DNA of 64,000 nt from JAGLQA01 sp023135565. Lineage in GTDB: Bacteria > Acidobacteriota > Aminicenantia > UBA2199. Positions 24,505 through 32,475 of the stretch are shown one piece after another; the stretch's first letter is position 1; every line of letters begins with the position of its first letter. The notes beneath the pieces were generated by a model that made no database searches, was not told the origin of the DNA, and worked only from the letters and a program-made list of their open reading frames with translations. A program made the position numbers and the translations under genes. The stretch covers positions 1 through 64,000 of the forward strand of contig DAOWCY010000007.1 in NCBI GenBank assembly GCA_030639305.1, in the 5' to 3' direction.

Positions 24505-25294
24505 CGCTGCTTGCCTCCCTGATTTTCTTGAAGAATGGGCCGTAACCGGATTCCCGGAGCCAGAATTTTAACAAATTATCTACTCCGCGGGTGGTTAAAG
24601 TCGATCCGGAAAGCCCGTCTATGCGGTACTTCGCCTTCGGCCCGGTAGGGTCTACTTTGCCTTTGATGACCTCTAATATAAGCTTATCGTTGTCGTCGAA
24701 AACAATCTTACCTTGCCAGGATGCTTGCCATTTCGGGTTCTCCACTTCCCCGCCGAGGCCGGGGGTTTCGCCGTGATCGTAAACCGTATAGCCTTTTACC
24801 CTTTTCAAGTCCATGTCTAAGGCCAGGAAACCGTACATGGTAGACCATAAACCTTTGCCGTAAACGGGGAGAATCAACTTCGTGCGTTTACCGCCTTCCT
24901 TGACGTAATATACCAGCATGTATTTGGGTTTCCGTTTTATTTTGGCTTTATCCTCTTTGCCCGGTATCGCTTCGCCGTATTTGGCGTCTTTGGCAACTTT
25001 TTTTATGTCGTATTTGCCGGGCTGCAGCATGTCGCCGTATTTGTCTTTAGGCAGGACGTCGCCGCTCTTCAATTCGATGATCAGCGCTTCCAGTTGTTCC
25101 GCGAACACTTTTTCCACATCGACGCCTTTTTCGTACAAGCCGCCCACTTCCAGGATATTGACCATTTTTTCTAATTTCTTGTTTTTTTCCTGCCGGGGCT
25201 TTAAAGCGACTGCCGCCGTGGACACTAATATAGAACAAACAAGGCAGACACCCAACGCCACTATTACTGTTTTTTTAATACTATCATTGGACAT
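24497..25294 (-). CDS. nqrC: Na+-translocating NADH:quinone reductase subunit C
   Basis: A 265-residue periplasmic FMN subunit with one N-terminal membrane anchor (residues 9-30). FMN is attached by a phosphoester bond to the threonine of the SGAT motif; here DGLSGSTLTTRG, T232, an acceptable variant with Ser for Ala. The conserved GLWSTMYGFLALD and HGETPGLGGEV segments are present. Attachment needs the flavin transferase ApbE, which is not in this window. It overlaps nqrB by 11 bp and nqrD by 8 bp. Confidence 0.95.
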   Translation of the reverse strand: MSNDSIKKTVIVALGVCLVCSILVSTAAVALKPRQEKNKKLEKMVNILEVGGLYEKGVDVEKVFAEQLEALIIELKSGDVLPKDKYGDMLQPGKYDIKKVAKDAKYGEAIPGKEDKAKIKRKPKYMLVYYVKEGGKRTKLILPVYGKGLWSTMYGFLALDMDLKRVKGYTVYDHGETPGLGGEVENPKWQASWQGKIVFDDNDKLILEVIKGKVDPTGPKAKYRIDGLSGSTLTTRGVDNLLKFWLRESGYGPFFKKIREASSDG

Positions 25295-26486
25295 ATCGGC
25301 GTGCCCTCCTTTTTATATTTGCGTTTATAAAAATCTTGTCGATAACGGGCGCAAACACATTACCGAACAGGATGGCCAGCATCATTCCTTCAGGAAAGGC
25401 CGGGTTCACCACCCTGACCAGCACCACTAAGAAACCGATCAAAAGACCGTATACATACTGACCTTTCCGGGTCATGGCCGCGGTTACAGGGTCGGTGGCC
25501 ATATACACCATGCCGAAAGCAAAACCGCCTAATACGAAATGCCACTGCGGGGTTACGGCAAACATGGCGTTGCTGCTGCTGCCTACTAAGTTTAACAACA
25601 GCGTTAGTCCCACCATGCCTCCGGTGACACTGGCCATGATGCGCCAGGAACCGATGCCGCTGAAAATCAAAATGGCCGCGCCGATGAGGCAAGCCAGGGC
25701 CGATGTTTCACCCATGGAACCGGGTATCAGACCGAAAAATGCGTCTTGCCAGGAAACGGTCAACTGCAGGGCCGGGTCGGCCAGTTCCGCTAATGGGGTG
25801 GCTTTGGTCACGCCGTCCACTGCAACCCAGACGGCGTCGCCGGAGATCTGCCCCGGGTAAGCGAAAAACAAAAAGGCCCGGGATACTAAGGCGGGGTTCA
25901 GTATGTTCATTCCCACGCCGCCGAACACCTCTTTGCCTACCACGATGCCGAAAGAGATACCGATGGCTGCTTGCCATAAGGGAAGCGTAGGCGGCAGTAT
26001 CAGCGGGAAGAGCAGGCTGGTGACCAGGAAACCTTCGTTAACTTCGTGTTTGCGCACGATGCCGAATATTACTTCCCAGGTTCCTCCAACCGCCAGGGTG
26101 ACGATGTAAAGGGGCAGGAAATAAAGGGCGCCGTGGATCACGCTGCTCAGGATGCTGCCCGGGTCGTAACCGCTGCCCAAAAAAGCGATAAGACTGCCGC
26201 GCCATCCGGCTGCCGCGGTTTGGCCCGCGGCCGACATGGCCAGGTTGGCCTGCAGGCCGGTGTTGTAAAGGGCCACCAAAACCGCCGGTATCAGCGCATA
26301 AACTACAGTCATCATCATCCGTTTCAAGTTGATGGCATCGCGGACAAAAGCAGGGCCGCCGGAAACCGTACCGGGTGTGTACAGGAAGGTATCCAGCGTC
26401 TCAAAAAGAGGCTTAAAGGTTTCTAATTTCCCGCCTTTGTCGAAATGCTTATGCTGTTTATCGAGAAATCTTCTTAAAAATTTCAT
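25284..26486 (-). CDS. nqrB: Na+-translocating NADH:quinone reductase subunit B
   Basis: The central membrane subunit, 400 residues and about ten helices; it forms the Na+ path, binds riboflavin, and carries covalent FMN. The FMN threonine is T230 in DGVTKATPLAELA, equivalent to T236 of Vibrio cholerae, with TKAT in place of the usual SGAT. Other family signatures are NILNPALVSRAFLFFAYP and FGMVYMATDPVTAAMT. It starts 5 bp after nqrA. Confidence 0.95.
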   Translation of the reverse strand: MKFLRRFLDKQHKHFDKGGKLETFKPLFETLDTFLYTPGTVSGGPAFVRDAINLKRMMMTVVYALIPAVLVALYNTGLQANLAMSAAGQTAAAGWRGSLIAFLGSGYDPGSILSSVIHGALYFLPLYIVTLAVGGTWEVIFGIVRKHEVNEGFLVTSLLFPLILPPTLPLWQAAIGISFGIVVGKEVFGGVGMNILNPALVSRAFLFFAYPGQISGDAVWVAVDGVTKATPLAELADPALQLTVSWQDAFFGLIPGSMGETSALACLIGAAILIFSGIGSWRIMASVTGGMVGLTLLLNLVGSSSNAMFAVTPQWHFVLGGFAFGMVYMATDPVTAAMTRKGQYVYGLLIGFLVVLVRVVNPAFPEGMMLAILFGNVFAPVIDKIFINANIKRRARRYVQ

Positions 26487-26491
26487 TATCT

Positions 26492-27841
26492 TTATCCTTC
26501 TTTCTCAATTATAGTTAAGTTTCGTCTCAGTGCTTCGCCGCAGTCGATTTTCGCCGCCGAAACGAAAGTACAAAGCGCCAGGTCTTCTTCCACCAATTCT
26601 AAAACGCCTAACTTTTCCACTTCTTCCACGTCGTCTACCATCAGGGAGCGCAGCAGGAAGGTGGGCAGGATGTCTAAAGGCATTACCTTTTCATAGCTGC
26701 CTACCGGGACGATGGGCCGCGGCCCTCCTTCCGTGGAGGTGGAAAAAGCGAACTTCTTCCAGGGGAAGAGACTCGATGCCAGGATCTTTTTGACCGAGAA
26801 AGAATTCCAGCCCGGGCTTAACCAGCCGAGGAATTCCCGTTTCCTGTCTTCACGCAGCGAGGTGATCTGCCGGTGGTAGCGGCCTAAGTAGGAGAGGGAA
26901 TTTTCCGCGGTGCGCCCATTTAAGATGGAACCGGATAACACCCGGTTGTCGCCGTCCTCGATTTCGCTGCCGCTAATATCGTCGATACAGGCGCCTATTC
27001 TCGTTCTCAGCAGCCTGGGGTGCTTTACCGTCGGCCCGGCCAGGGAGACCACCCGTTCGACGGGAATCTTGCCGGCAGCAAAGAACTTGCCGAAAGCGGC
27101 GACATCCTGTGCTCCGATATACCAAACGCATTTCTCGCGGTACACCGGGTCTAAGAAATGGATGTGAGTGCCTGGAATTCCAGCCGGGTGAGGGCCGGAA
27201 AACTCTTCAACCGACAATGAATCGATGCCTGCCGTAGGAATATTACTGCCCGGCGCTTTGCAAAGGAAAAGCTTGCCCGGCGTCAATTTCGACAGGAGAG
27301 TCAAGCCGTCCCGGAATGCCTTTTCGCTGCCTTCCAGCACCTTATCTACAGCAGGAGCCAGGGGGTTGGAATCCATCGCATTGACAAAGATCGAGTGCGG
27401 TGTGTGGGCCGGATCGGCGGTTTTGCCGAAAGGACGTTCTCTTAAGGCCGTCCACATGCCCGATTCGATCAATTGGTTTTTGATCTTCTCTTTGTCTGCG
27501 GATTCCAGTTTATCCCCGGGGAAAGAATCGAAGGTAATTTCTCGATTACCTTGCAATTCGATAACTATCGATTCGAAGACCCGTTTGGCGCCGCGGTTGA
27601 TTTCCACCACTTTGCCTGCGCCGGGAGAGGTGTATTTCACACCCGGCATCTTCTTGTCGGTAAACAATAACTGTCCCAATTTTACCTTATCGCCTATAGA
27701 AACAGCCATAGTGGGCTTCATGCCCATATAATCGTAACCCACTAATGCCACCCGTTTGGGAGCGGCGGCTGCGGAAATTTCTTGTTTCGGCTCGCCGGTA
27801 ATCGGGATGTCTAAACCTTTTTTAATCTTTGTTAATCCCAT
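26492..27841 (-). CDS. nqrA: Na+-translocating NADH:quinone reductase subunit A
   Basis: The peripheral cytoplasmic subunit implicated in ubiquinone reduction, 449 residues, the usual length. It begins MGLTKIKKGLDIPITG and shows PTMAVSIGDKVKLGQLLF (biotinyl/barrel-like domain), SPGAGKVVEINRGAKRV, LAGPTVKHPRLLRTRIGACIDDI and the C-terminal VEELGVLELVEEDLALC-like cysteine-containing end. First gene of the operon; the promoter is at 27887-27915. The full A-F set argues for Na+-NQR rather than the related Rnf complex. Confidence 0.96.
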   Translation of the reverse strand: MGLTKIKKGLDIPITGEPKQEISAAAAPKRVALVGYDYMGMKPTMAVSIGDKVKLGQLLFTDKKMPGVKYTSPGAGKVVEINRGAKRVFESIVIELQGNREITFDSFPGDKLESADKEKIKNQLIESGMWTALRERPFGKTADPAHTPHSIFVNAMDSNPLAPAVDKVLEGSEKAFRDGLTLLSKLTPGKLFLCKAPGSNIPTAGIDSLSVEEFSGPHPAGIPGTHIHFLDPVYREKCVWYIGAQDVAAFGKFFAAGKIPVERVVSLAGPTVKHPRLLRTRIGACIDDISGSEIEDGDNRVLSGSILNGRTAENSLSYLGRYHRQITSLREDRKREFLGWLSPGWNSFSVKKILASSLFPWKKFAFSTSTEGGPRPIVPVGSYEKVMPLDILPTFLLRSLMVDDVEEVEKLGVLELVEEDLALCTFVSAAKIDCGEALRRNLTIIEKEG

Positions 27842-27886
27842 GGTTAAATTGTTAAATCCTTGATTTTTTAAGATTTTTTAATGTTT

Positions 27887-27915
27887 ATGGTAACATATTT
27901 GTTCGTTTTAATCAA
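27887..27915 (-). promoter_or_regulatory. probable sigma-70-type promoter of the nqr operon
   Basis: On the minus strand TTGATT (27910-27915), 17 bp, TACCAT (27887-27892), about 46 bp before the nqrA ATG. Both boxes are 4/6 matches. The rest of 27842-28052 shows no gene. Confidence 0.45.
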
Positions 27916-28052
27916 CTTAATAGAGTCTTTTAGTCCTTCTTTAAATAGCCTGTAAAAAACTCGACTCACACATTATTGACGTGGGCTTGCAGCCCCTTTA
28001 GAGTTCGCGGCTGCCCGCCGTTTGCTGAATGCTGCCCCAGGCAGCAGGACGT

Positions 28053-28475
28053 TCATTTTTTGATTTTCTTTACGCCTTTTCTCATATCTTTGATGGCAGA
28101 GAGCAGGTCCCTTTTGCTGACCTGGCCCACTAATCTGCCGTGTTCCACTACCGGGAAACGGCGGAATTTATATTTCATAAACATTTCCGCCAGTTCGAAG
28201 ATACTGAGGTCCGGGGTAATGGTGACGATGTTTTCTTTGGTCATATAGTCGGCGACTGTGCCCGGGGGCAGGTTATACATCCCGGTGGTCATAATCACCT
28301 TCAAGCAGTCTTGCTCGGACAATAGGCCCACTAATTTTCCTTTAGCGTCGATCACAGGAGCGCCGGAAATCCTGTTCTCTAACAGCAGTCCGGCAGCTTC
28401 ATATATATCCATTCCCGGGGTGAAAGTAGTTAGGGAACGGGCCATATAGTTTTTTGCAACAAAGGATTCGCTCAT
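28053..28475 (-). CDS. paired CBS-domain protein
   Basis: A 140-residue protein made of two CBS domains (about residues 8-65 and 72-132): ISGAPVIDAKGKLVGLLSEQDCLKVI and FRRFPVVEHGRLVGQVSKRDLLSAI are the typical motifs, followed by a basic tail. Stand-alone CBS pairs bind adenosyl nucleotides and usually report energy state to a partner. I chose the ATG at 28475 because GGAGGTG lies 5 bp upstream; an upstream in-frame start adds 12 residues without a site. It precedes nqr on the same strand but 210 bp away, with its own ribosome site; a functional link is possible, not shown. Confidence 0.88.
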   Translation of the reverse strand: MSESFVAKNYMARSLTTFTPGMDIYEAAGLLLENRISGAPVIDAKGKLVGLLSEQDCLKVIMTTGMYNLPPGTVADYMTKENIVTITPDLSIFELAEMFMKYKFRRFPVVEHGRLVGQVSKRDLLSAIKDMRKGVKKIKK

Positions 28476-28633
28476 ATAACACCTCCAGATATGAGATTGC
28501 AATGGTATCATATCGAAGCGCCGCTGTCAATTAAAAAAACCAAAAAATTGTTAAATTTTTTTTTACTTTCAGGGGGTCGGCGACCCCAGCCGATGAGGAA
28601 AAGGCTTAACCCTTCCCCACTTTATCCATTAAT

Positions 28634-28838
28634 TCATATTTTCCATACAGGCCTGGGAGACTCCCGGTTTTTTTTCTTTAACGAGATTTCCCCGGCTATT
28701 TCCTGCAATTGTACCACTATATCTTATTTTCTCCTCGAAAGGCAATTTTGCGCGTTCTTTGTGAAATTCCTTTTTTGCTGCAAAAAGGGTTTCGATCCCT
28801 TTGTTCGAAACGTTTCCACAGTTTTTATCTTTCATCAT
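28634..28838 (-). pseudogene. frameshifted small protein related to nucleotidyltransferase-partner proteins
   Basis: From ATG 28835 or 28838 the frame reads through FAAKKEFHKERAKLPFEEKIR, then continues sensibly only after a one-base shift near 28723: IVVQLQEIAGEIS followed by LKKKNRESPRPVWKI and a stop at 28634. The PFEEKIR-IVVQLQEIA pattern is that of small proteins encoded next to nucleotidyltransferases in toxin-antitoxin-like pairs. A single extra T in ATAAGATATAG explains the break. The family assignment rests on recollection of the motif, not a search. Confidence 0.55.
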
Positions 28839-29000
28839 AAACCCTCTGCAATTTTTCAAATTTTTCTTTTAATCTAAATTTCAAAAGAATTTTATCGAGC
28901 AGCTTTTTATCGATTTCCGATTCTTCGATAAATTTTACAATTCTTTCTTTGTCTTTCGGCCTAAACGTCCGGAGCATAATCGCCACCAAATATTTATAGG
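28825..29000 (-). pseudogene. 3' remnant of a nucleotidyltransferase-like gene
   Basis: The frame entering at about 29000 reads YKYLVAIMLRTFRPKDKERI then VKFIEESEIDKKLLDKILLK and ends QRVYDER with a stop at 28825; an ATG at 28977 gives 50 residues. The RPKDKERIVKFIEE stretch resembles the C-terminus of nucleotidyltransferase-domain proteins. The 5' part is gone: an in-frame stop lies at about 29017, beside the AAAGGGGACAGGCTA motif. It overlaps the start of the frameshifted small gene, the usual arrangement for such pairs. Confidence 0.45.
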
Positions 29001-29373
29001 GAAAGGGGACAGGCTAATAAAAGTCTCTACCGTTTTTCTACCAAGTCAAGCAAAACGATAGTGCCGTATCGTTTTAACCCGGGGTAAAACGCTATTGCCC
29101 TATCGTTTTAACCGGATTGGCCTCCGGCGGCCCCACGCGCGTGGGGTGGCGTTAAGCCGCTTCGCGGCAGGTCCCTGCCGGGGGCTAAACTTTTGAAAAA
29201 GTTTAATCAAAACTTTTTATAATTTAGAATCAAAAGCGCTCACCCGCTGCCTCTTGCGGCGAAGCCGCTCATAGGTTGGGGACGCCGTCCCCCGGCGAAG
29301 CCGCTCATCGCCTCCCCGTTGCGCACGGGGTTAGAATCAAAAGCACTCACCCGCTGCCTTGCTGCGAAACTGC

Positions 29374-31893
29374 TTATTGGCCCCCCACACCCGAAATGAC
29401 TGTAGTGAACTTTGCGTTTTTTTTGACCGCTTCCAGGCTGAAAAAATCATTGTGATACTCGCCCCGGACATACAATTCAGTCTGGTCGCAGTAAAAAGGA
29501 CTGGCCGGGATACCGGATGTGCCGCTGGGTATAATACTCCACGACTTGTCCCAGTCGGCTGTACTATAAACATGCCGGTGCGAGGCTCCATTAACGACTT
29601 TAAAAGGAGCGGCAAGCGAGTAAGAATAAGGACAAACCGTGTGAAAACTACCGCCCACTTCATAAGGGCCACGGTTAAAATTAAAAATTTTGTCCAACAA
29701 AGATACACTGCCAAGCGGATGCTTTATCGTAAAAGTATGCACCTTCGACCACTGCCAGCTATCGGGGGCCGCGCCGAACTCTTCACTCAACAAAACAGCG
29801 GTCTCCCTAAAACTACCAAGCACCCAGTCAGGAAAAGTTTCCTTAACTTCAGTGTTTATATTATCACACCAGCCGGATTCCCGGTTCCGCCACACATTGA
29901 GTATCAAATTTTGGATCAACAGCCGCTTGCCTTTGAACCGGTCGAACATTTCGTCTCCTAACTCATCTTTAGTCAGGTTCTTTACCAATACTAAATACAT
30001 TTTTTCAAAAATCAGGGCAGCGCCGCTTTCCCGGTCGAGAACCCCATCCCAGGCGGTTAACAATTGCAGCACCCGTTTTTCGAGCAGGCTTAAATCAGCG
30101 GCCTGCTGCAAAATTTCCAGGATACCGGGCAGCAGTTTTTCCACGTGTTTGGACTTTTGGTCGGCTTGCATCTTTTTAATATCTTCTATGGAAAGAGTCT
30201 CTTTCTCTTCCAGCAGTTCACGAATGCGGTCGATGCGGTTGGGCAGCATAAACCAGCGGCTGATATAATAAGGATATTCACCGGACACGCTTCTATTATT
30301 GGCCGAAGAAACATGCCCGCTTTCAGGGTTAAAAATGTAAGGCAGATCTTCAAAAGGGACAAGCCCGGTCCAGTCGTACTCATCGGTTTCACCGGGGACG
30401 GGGAAACCGGCACTGCCTTTCCTGATAGGAACACCGGCGCAGACCTGCAGGCCGATATTGCCGTCTACATCGGCATAGGCGGCATTCTGGCTGACCGAGA
30501 TAAATGTGCTCATCGCTTCCCGGAATTCCTGCCAGTTCCCGGCCCGGTTCACTAAGTAAAGCGACCTGGCTTCATTGCTGTACTCGTTTCCCACCCAGCG
30601 CATGGAAATAACCCGGTCGGAAACATCATGAAATAAAGAAATCACCGGGCCGCGGTGGGTGAATTTTAGTTCTTTTTCTATAACTTTGCCCTCTTTGGTT
30701 TTTATCTTTTCTTTCCTGACTTCCATTTCCCGCCACTGGCTATTGAAAAAATACCGGTGCGGCTGCTCCGGGTCAACTTTCTCTACATAGAAATCCATAT
30801 CGTCTACCATAACATTAGTCATACCCCAGGCGATGCGCTCGTTGTGCCCGGCAACAATAAAAGGCTGACCGGGCAGCATAACCCCGGTGACGTTTACTTT
30901 GCCTTCTACTACCTGGTGCATCTGGTACCAGATGCCGGGAGCAAACAAACCTAAATGCATGTCGTTGGCAAAAATAGGTTTCCCGGTGACGCTCTTTTCC
31001 CCCGAAACTACCCAGTTATTGCTGCCGTCGAAAACCACGGCGCCGATTTCTTGCAGTTTTTGGGCGGCAGGTAAAAGCGCGGCGATTAAGTCCAATTCGG
31101 CCTCCGGCAACAACGCTCTTGATTTTATAAAATTACTATAATCAAAAGTTTTTGGGGGGGGCAAGGGGGGCACTTTTTCAAAAAAGCCCCCCTTGCCGCC
31201 GGAGGCAACACTATTCTTAGAAAAACCGGGAACAACAAATGTGTCATGGTTGACCATGTCCGGGAGCATCTCAACAAACTTGTCCGGGTCGATTTTTTTT
31301 TTCAGTTTGTACAACAATACTTCCATGTCCCAGGCAAAAGTCAAATCCCAGGCCATATACCCGGCCAGGTTTAAAGAATGGTAAAGCTCCCATTTTTCGG
31401 GTTCGTATCCTAAAATAGCAAATTCCGGCGGTAGTTTGTCTTTATTTTCTTCAATAAATTGATTGACTCCGTCCACGAAAGCTTCCACGGCTGGTATTAT
31501 CTCCGGGTCCATTTTTTTCAGCATTAAGTTTGATTTCTCCGACATGCGCAGGGAGCGCATCAACAGGTCTGTTTCTACGAATTCCGCCCCGAAAATTTCG
31601 GCTAACCGGCCTGTCGTGGCCCGGCGCATCAGGTCCATTTGCCACAGGCGGTCCTGCGCCGACACATAACCTACAGCCCGGTAGAGGTCTTCTTCGTTCC
31701 GGGCGTAGATATGGGGAACAGCAAACCGGTCGCGGTAGACTGTCACTTTATCTTTCATGCCCCGCAGTTCGACTTGCCGGTTATAGTCGGGGATTGCCCT
31801 GTTTGCGATGTGGTAGCGAAAAATTAGGGCGGCAATAATAGACAATAATAATACTATAATAAAGCCGGTCAAAATTCTTTTAAAAATTTTCAT
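29374..31893 (-). CDS. penicillin acylase (S45)-family Ntn-hydrolase
   Basis: An 839-residue amidase of the S45 family (penicillin G acylase, acyl-homoserine-lactone acylases, PvdQ). It has an N-terminal signal or anchor (residues 5-25), alpha chain (about 30-225: GYVSAQDRLWQMDLMRRATTGRLAEIFG), linker, then the autocatalytic site before S291 in FDGSNNWV and the beta chain with NDMHLGLFAPGIWYQMHQV and a distal WGMTNVMVDDMDFY and SSANNR. Cleavage before Ser gives the mature alpha/beta heterodimer, in the periplasm. A family A repeat is inserted in frame at residues about 229-251, inside the linker that is normally removed. The last codons run into a family B/C repeat. The substrate is unknown; N-acyl signals or peptides are possible. 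Confidence 0.88.
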   Translation of the reverse strand: MKIFKRILTGFIIVLLLSIIAALIFRYHIANRAIPDYNRQVELRGMKDKVTVYRDRFAVPHIYARNEEDLYRAVGYVSAQDRLWQMDLMRRATTGRLAEIFGAEFVETDLLMRSLRMSEKSNLMLKKMDPEIIPAVEAFVDGVNQFIEENKDKLPPEFAILGYEPEKWELYHSLNLAGYMAWDLTFAWDMEVLLYKLKKKIDPDKFVEMLPDMVNHDTFVVPGFSKNSVASGGKGGFFEKVPPLPPPKTFDYSNFIKSRALLPEAELDLIAALLPAAQKLQEIGAVVFDGSNNWVVSGEKSVTGKPIFANDMHLGLFAPGIWYQMHQVVEGKVNVTGVMLPGQPFIVAGHNERIAWGMTNVMVDDMDFYVEKVDPEQPHRYFFNSQWREMEVRKEKIKTKEGKVIEKELKFTHRGPVISLFHDVSDRVISMRWVGNEYSNEARSLYLVNRAGNWQEFREAMSTFISVSQNAAYADVDGNIGLQVCAGVPIRKGSAGFPVPGETDEYDWTGLVPFEDLPYIFNPESGHVSSANNRSVSGEYPYYISRWFMLPNRIDRIRELLEEKETLSIEDIKKMQADQKSKHVEKLLPGILEILQQAADLSLLEKRVLQLLTAWDGVLDRESGAALIFEKMYLVLVKNLTKDELGDEMFDRFKGKRLLIQNLILNVWRNRESGWCDNINTEVKETFPDWVLGSFRETAVLLSEEFGAAPDSWQWSKVHTFTIKHPLGSVSLLDKIFNFNRGPYEVGGSFHTVCPYSYSLAAPFKVVNGASHRHVYSTADWDKSWSIIPSGTSGIPASPFYCDQTELYVRGEYHNDFFSLEAVKKNAKFTTVISGVGGQ
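31141..31209. repeat. family A palindromic repeat in frame inside the penicillin acylase gene
   Basis: ATCAAAAGTTTTTGGGGG, arms GGGGGGGCAAGGGGGG/CCCCCCTTGCC around ACTTTTTCAAAAAAG, ending GCCGCCGGAGGCA. It is almost the same as the intergenic copy at 9110-9176, and the encoded peptide GGKGGFFEKVPPLPPPKTF matches the minus-strand reading of that copy (GDKGGFFEKPPPLTPRKTF). It lies in the alpha/beta linker, where extra residues are tolerated. Confidence 0.85.
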
Positions 31894-32475
31894 GGTCTAT
31901 CTCCTAAGAAATAAGATTTCGTGATATTCAAACAGCATAAGCTATTGTAAAGAAAAAACAACAAAATTTCAAGCCCGTGGCGTCCCCAGCCGACAAGTCG
32001 TTTCGCGGCAGGGACTGCCCTCCCCACGTGGTGGGGTCGCCGAAGGCTGGAGGATGTTCCTCGTTGGAAGCAGGGTTGTTGTTCACCGGATAGACATGGT
32101 GCACAAGGCTTCGTGACTTTTTCAACCCCGCAGCGCGGGGAGCCTATGAGGGGGGCTTTTCAATTAACAAAAGTTTTGTTCAAACTTTTTTGGAGGTTCG
32201 GTATGCCGAGGCCCCCAGCTTCAATTTAATGGGGGCGTCACCCGGCAGGGACGCCCTCCCCACGTGGTGGAGTCGCCGAAGGCTGGAGGATGTTCCTCGA
32301 TGGAAGCAGGGTTGCTGTTCACCGGATAGACATGGTGCCAGGCTTCGTGACTTTTTCAATTTGTTTTTAGGATAGAACGAGAAAAAAGTAAAGCACCGAC
32401 CCCAAAATTCAAAATTCTATTCCGAGCTTCTTCATTCATAGGCCAATTACAACCAACTTTAGAATTCAAATATCG
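31894..32475. other. gene-free interval with a 119-bp direct duplication
   Basis: Two long direct repeats, 32007-32125 and 32244-32359, agree except for a few substitutions and a 3-bp indel; both contain CCCTCCCCACGTGGTGG, GCTGGAGGATGTTCCTCG and TTCACCGGATAGACATGGTG. Between them is a family B core (TTAACAAAAGTTTTGTTCAA near 32165). No coding frame is convincing. Confidence 0.8.

Larger units (their letters stand above)
28512..29373. other. interval with decayed genes and repeats
   Basis: Bases 28570-28600 hold a family C palindrome (GGGTCGGCGACCCCAGCCGATGAGG), 28634-28990 two decayed small genes described separately, 29003-29017 the AAAGGGGACAGGCTA motif, 29055-29112 two copies of GATAGTGCCGTATCGTTTTAACC-like sequence, and 29118-29373 family B and C repeats reaching the stop codon of the penicillin acylase gene. 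Confidence 0.7.

Noticed and set aside
22029..27841. Rnf complex instead of Na+-NQR
   Set aside because: The order A-B-C-D-E-F, subunit lengths, and an F subunit with ferredoxin plus FAD/NADH domains match NQR; there is no RnfB or RnfC-type multi-cluster protein.
28200..29120. CRISPR-like array in the repeat-rich zone near 29 kb
   Set aside because: The repeats are few, unevenly spaced and differ in length and orientation; no unit-spacer periodicity and no cas gene.
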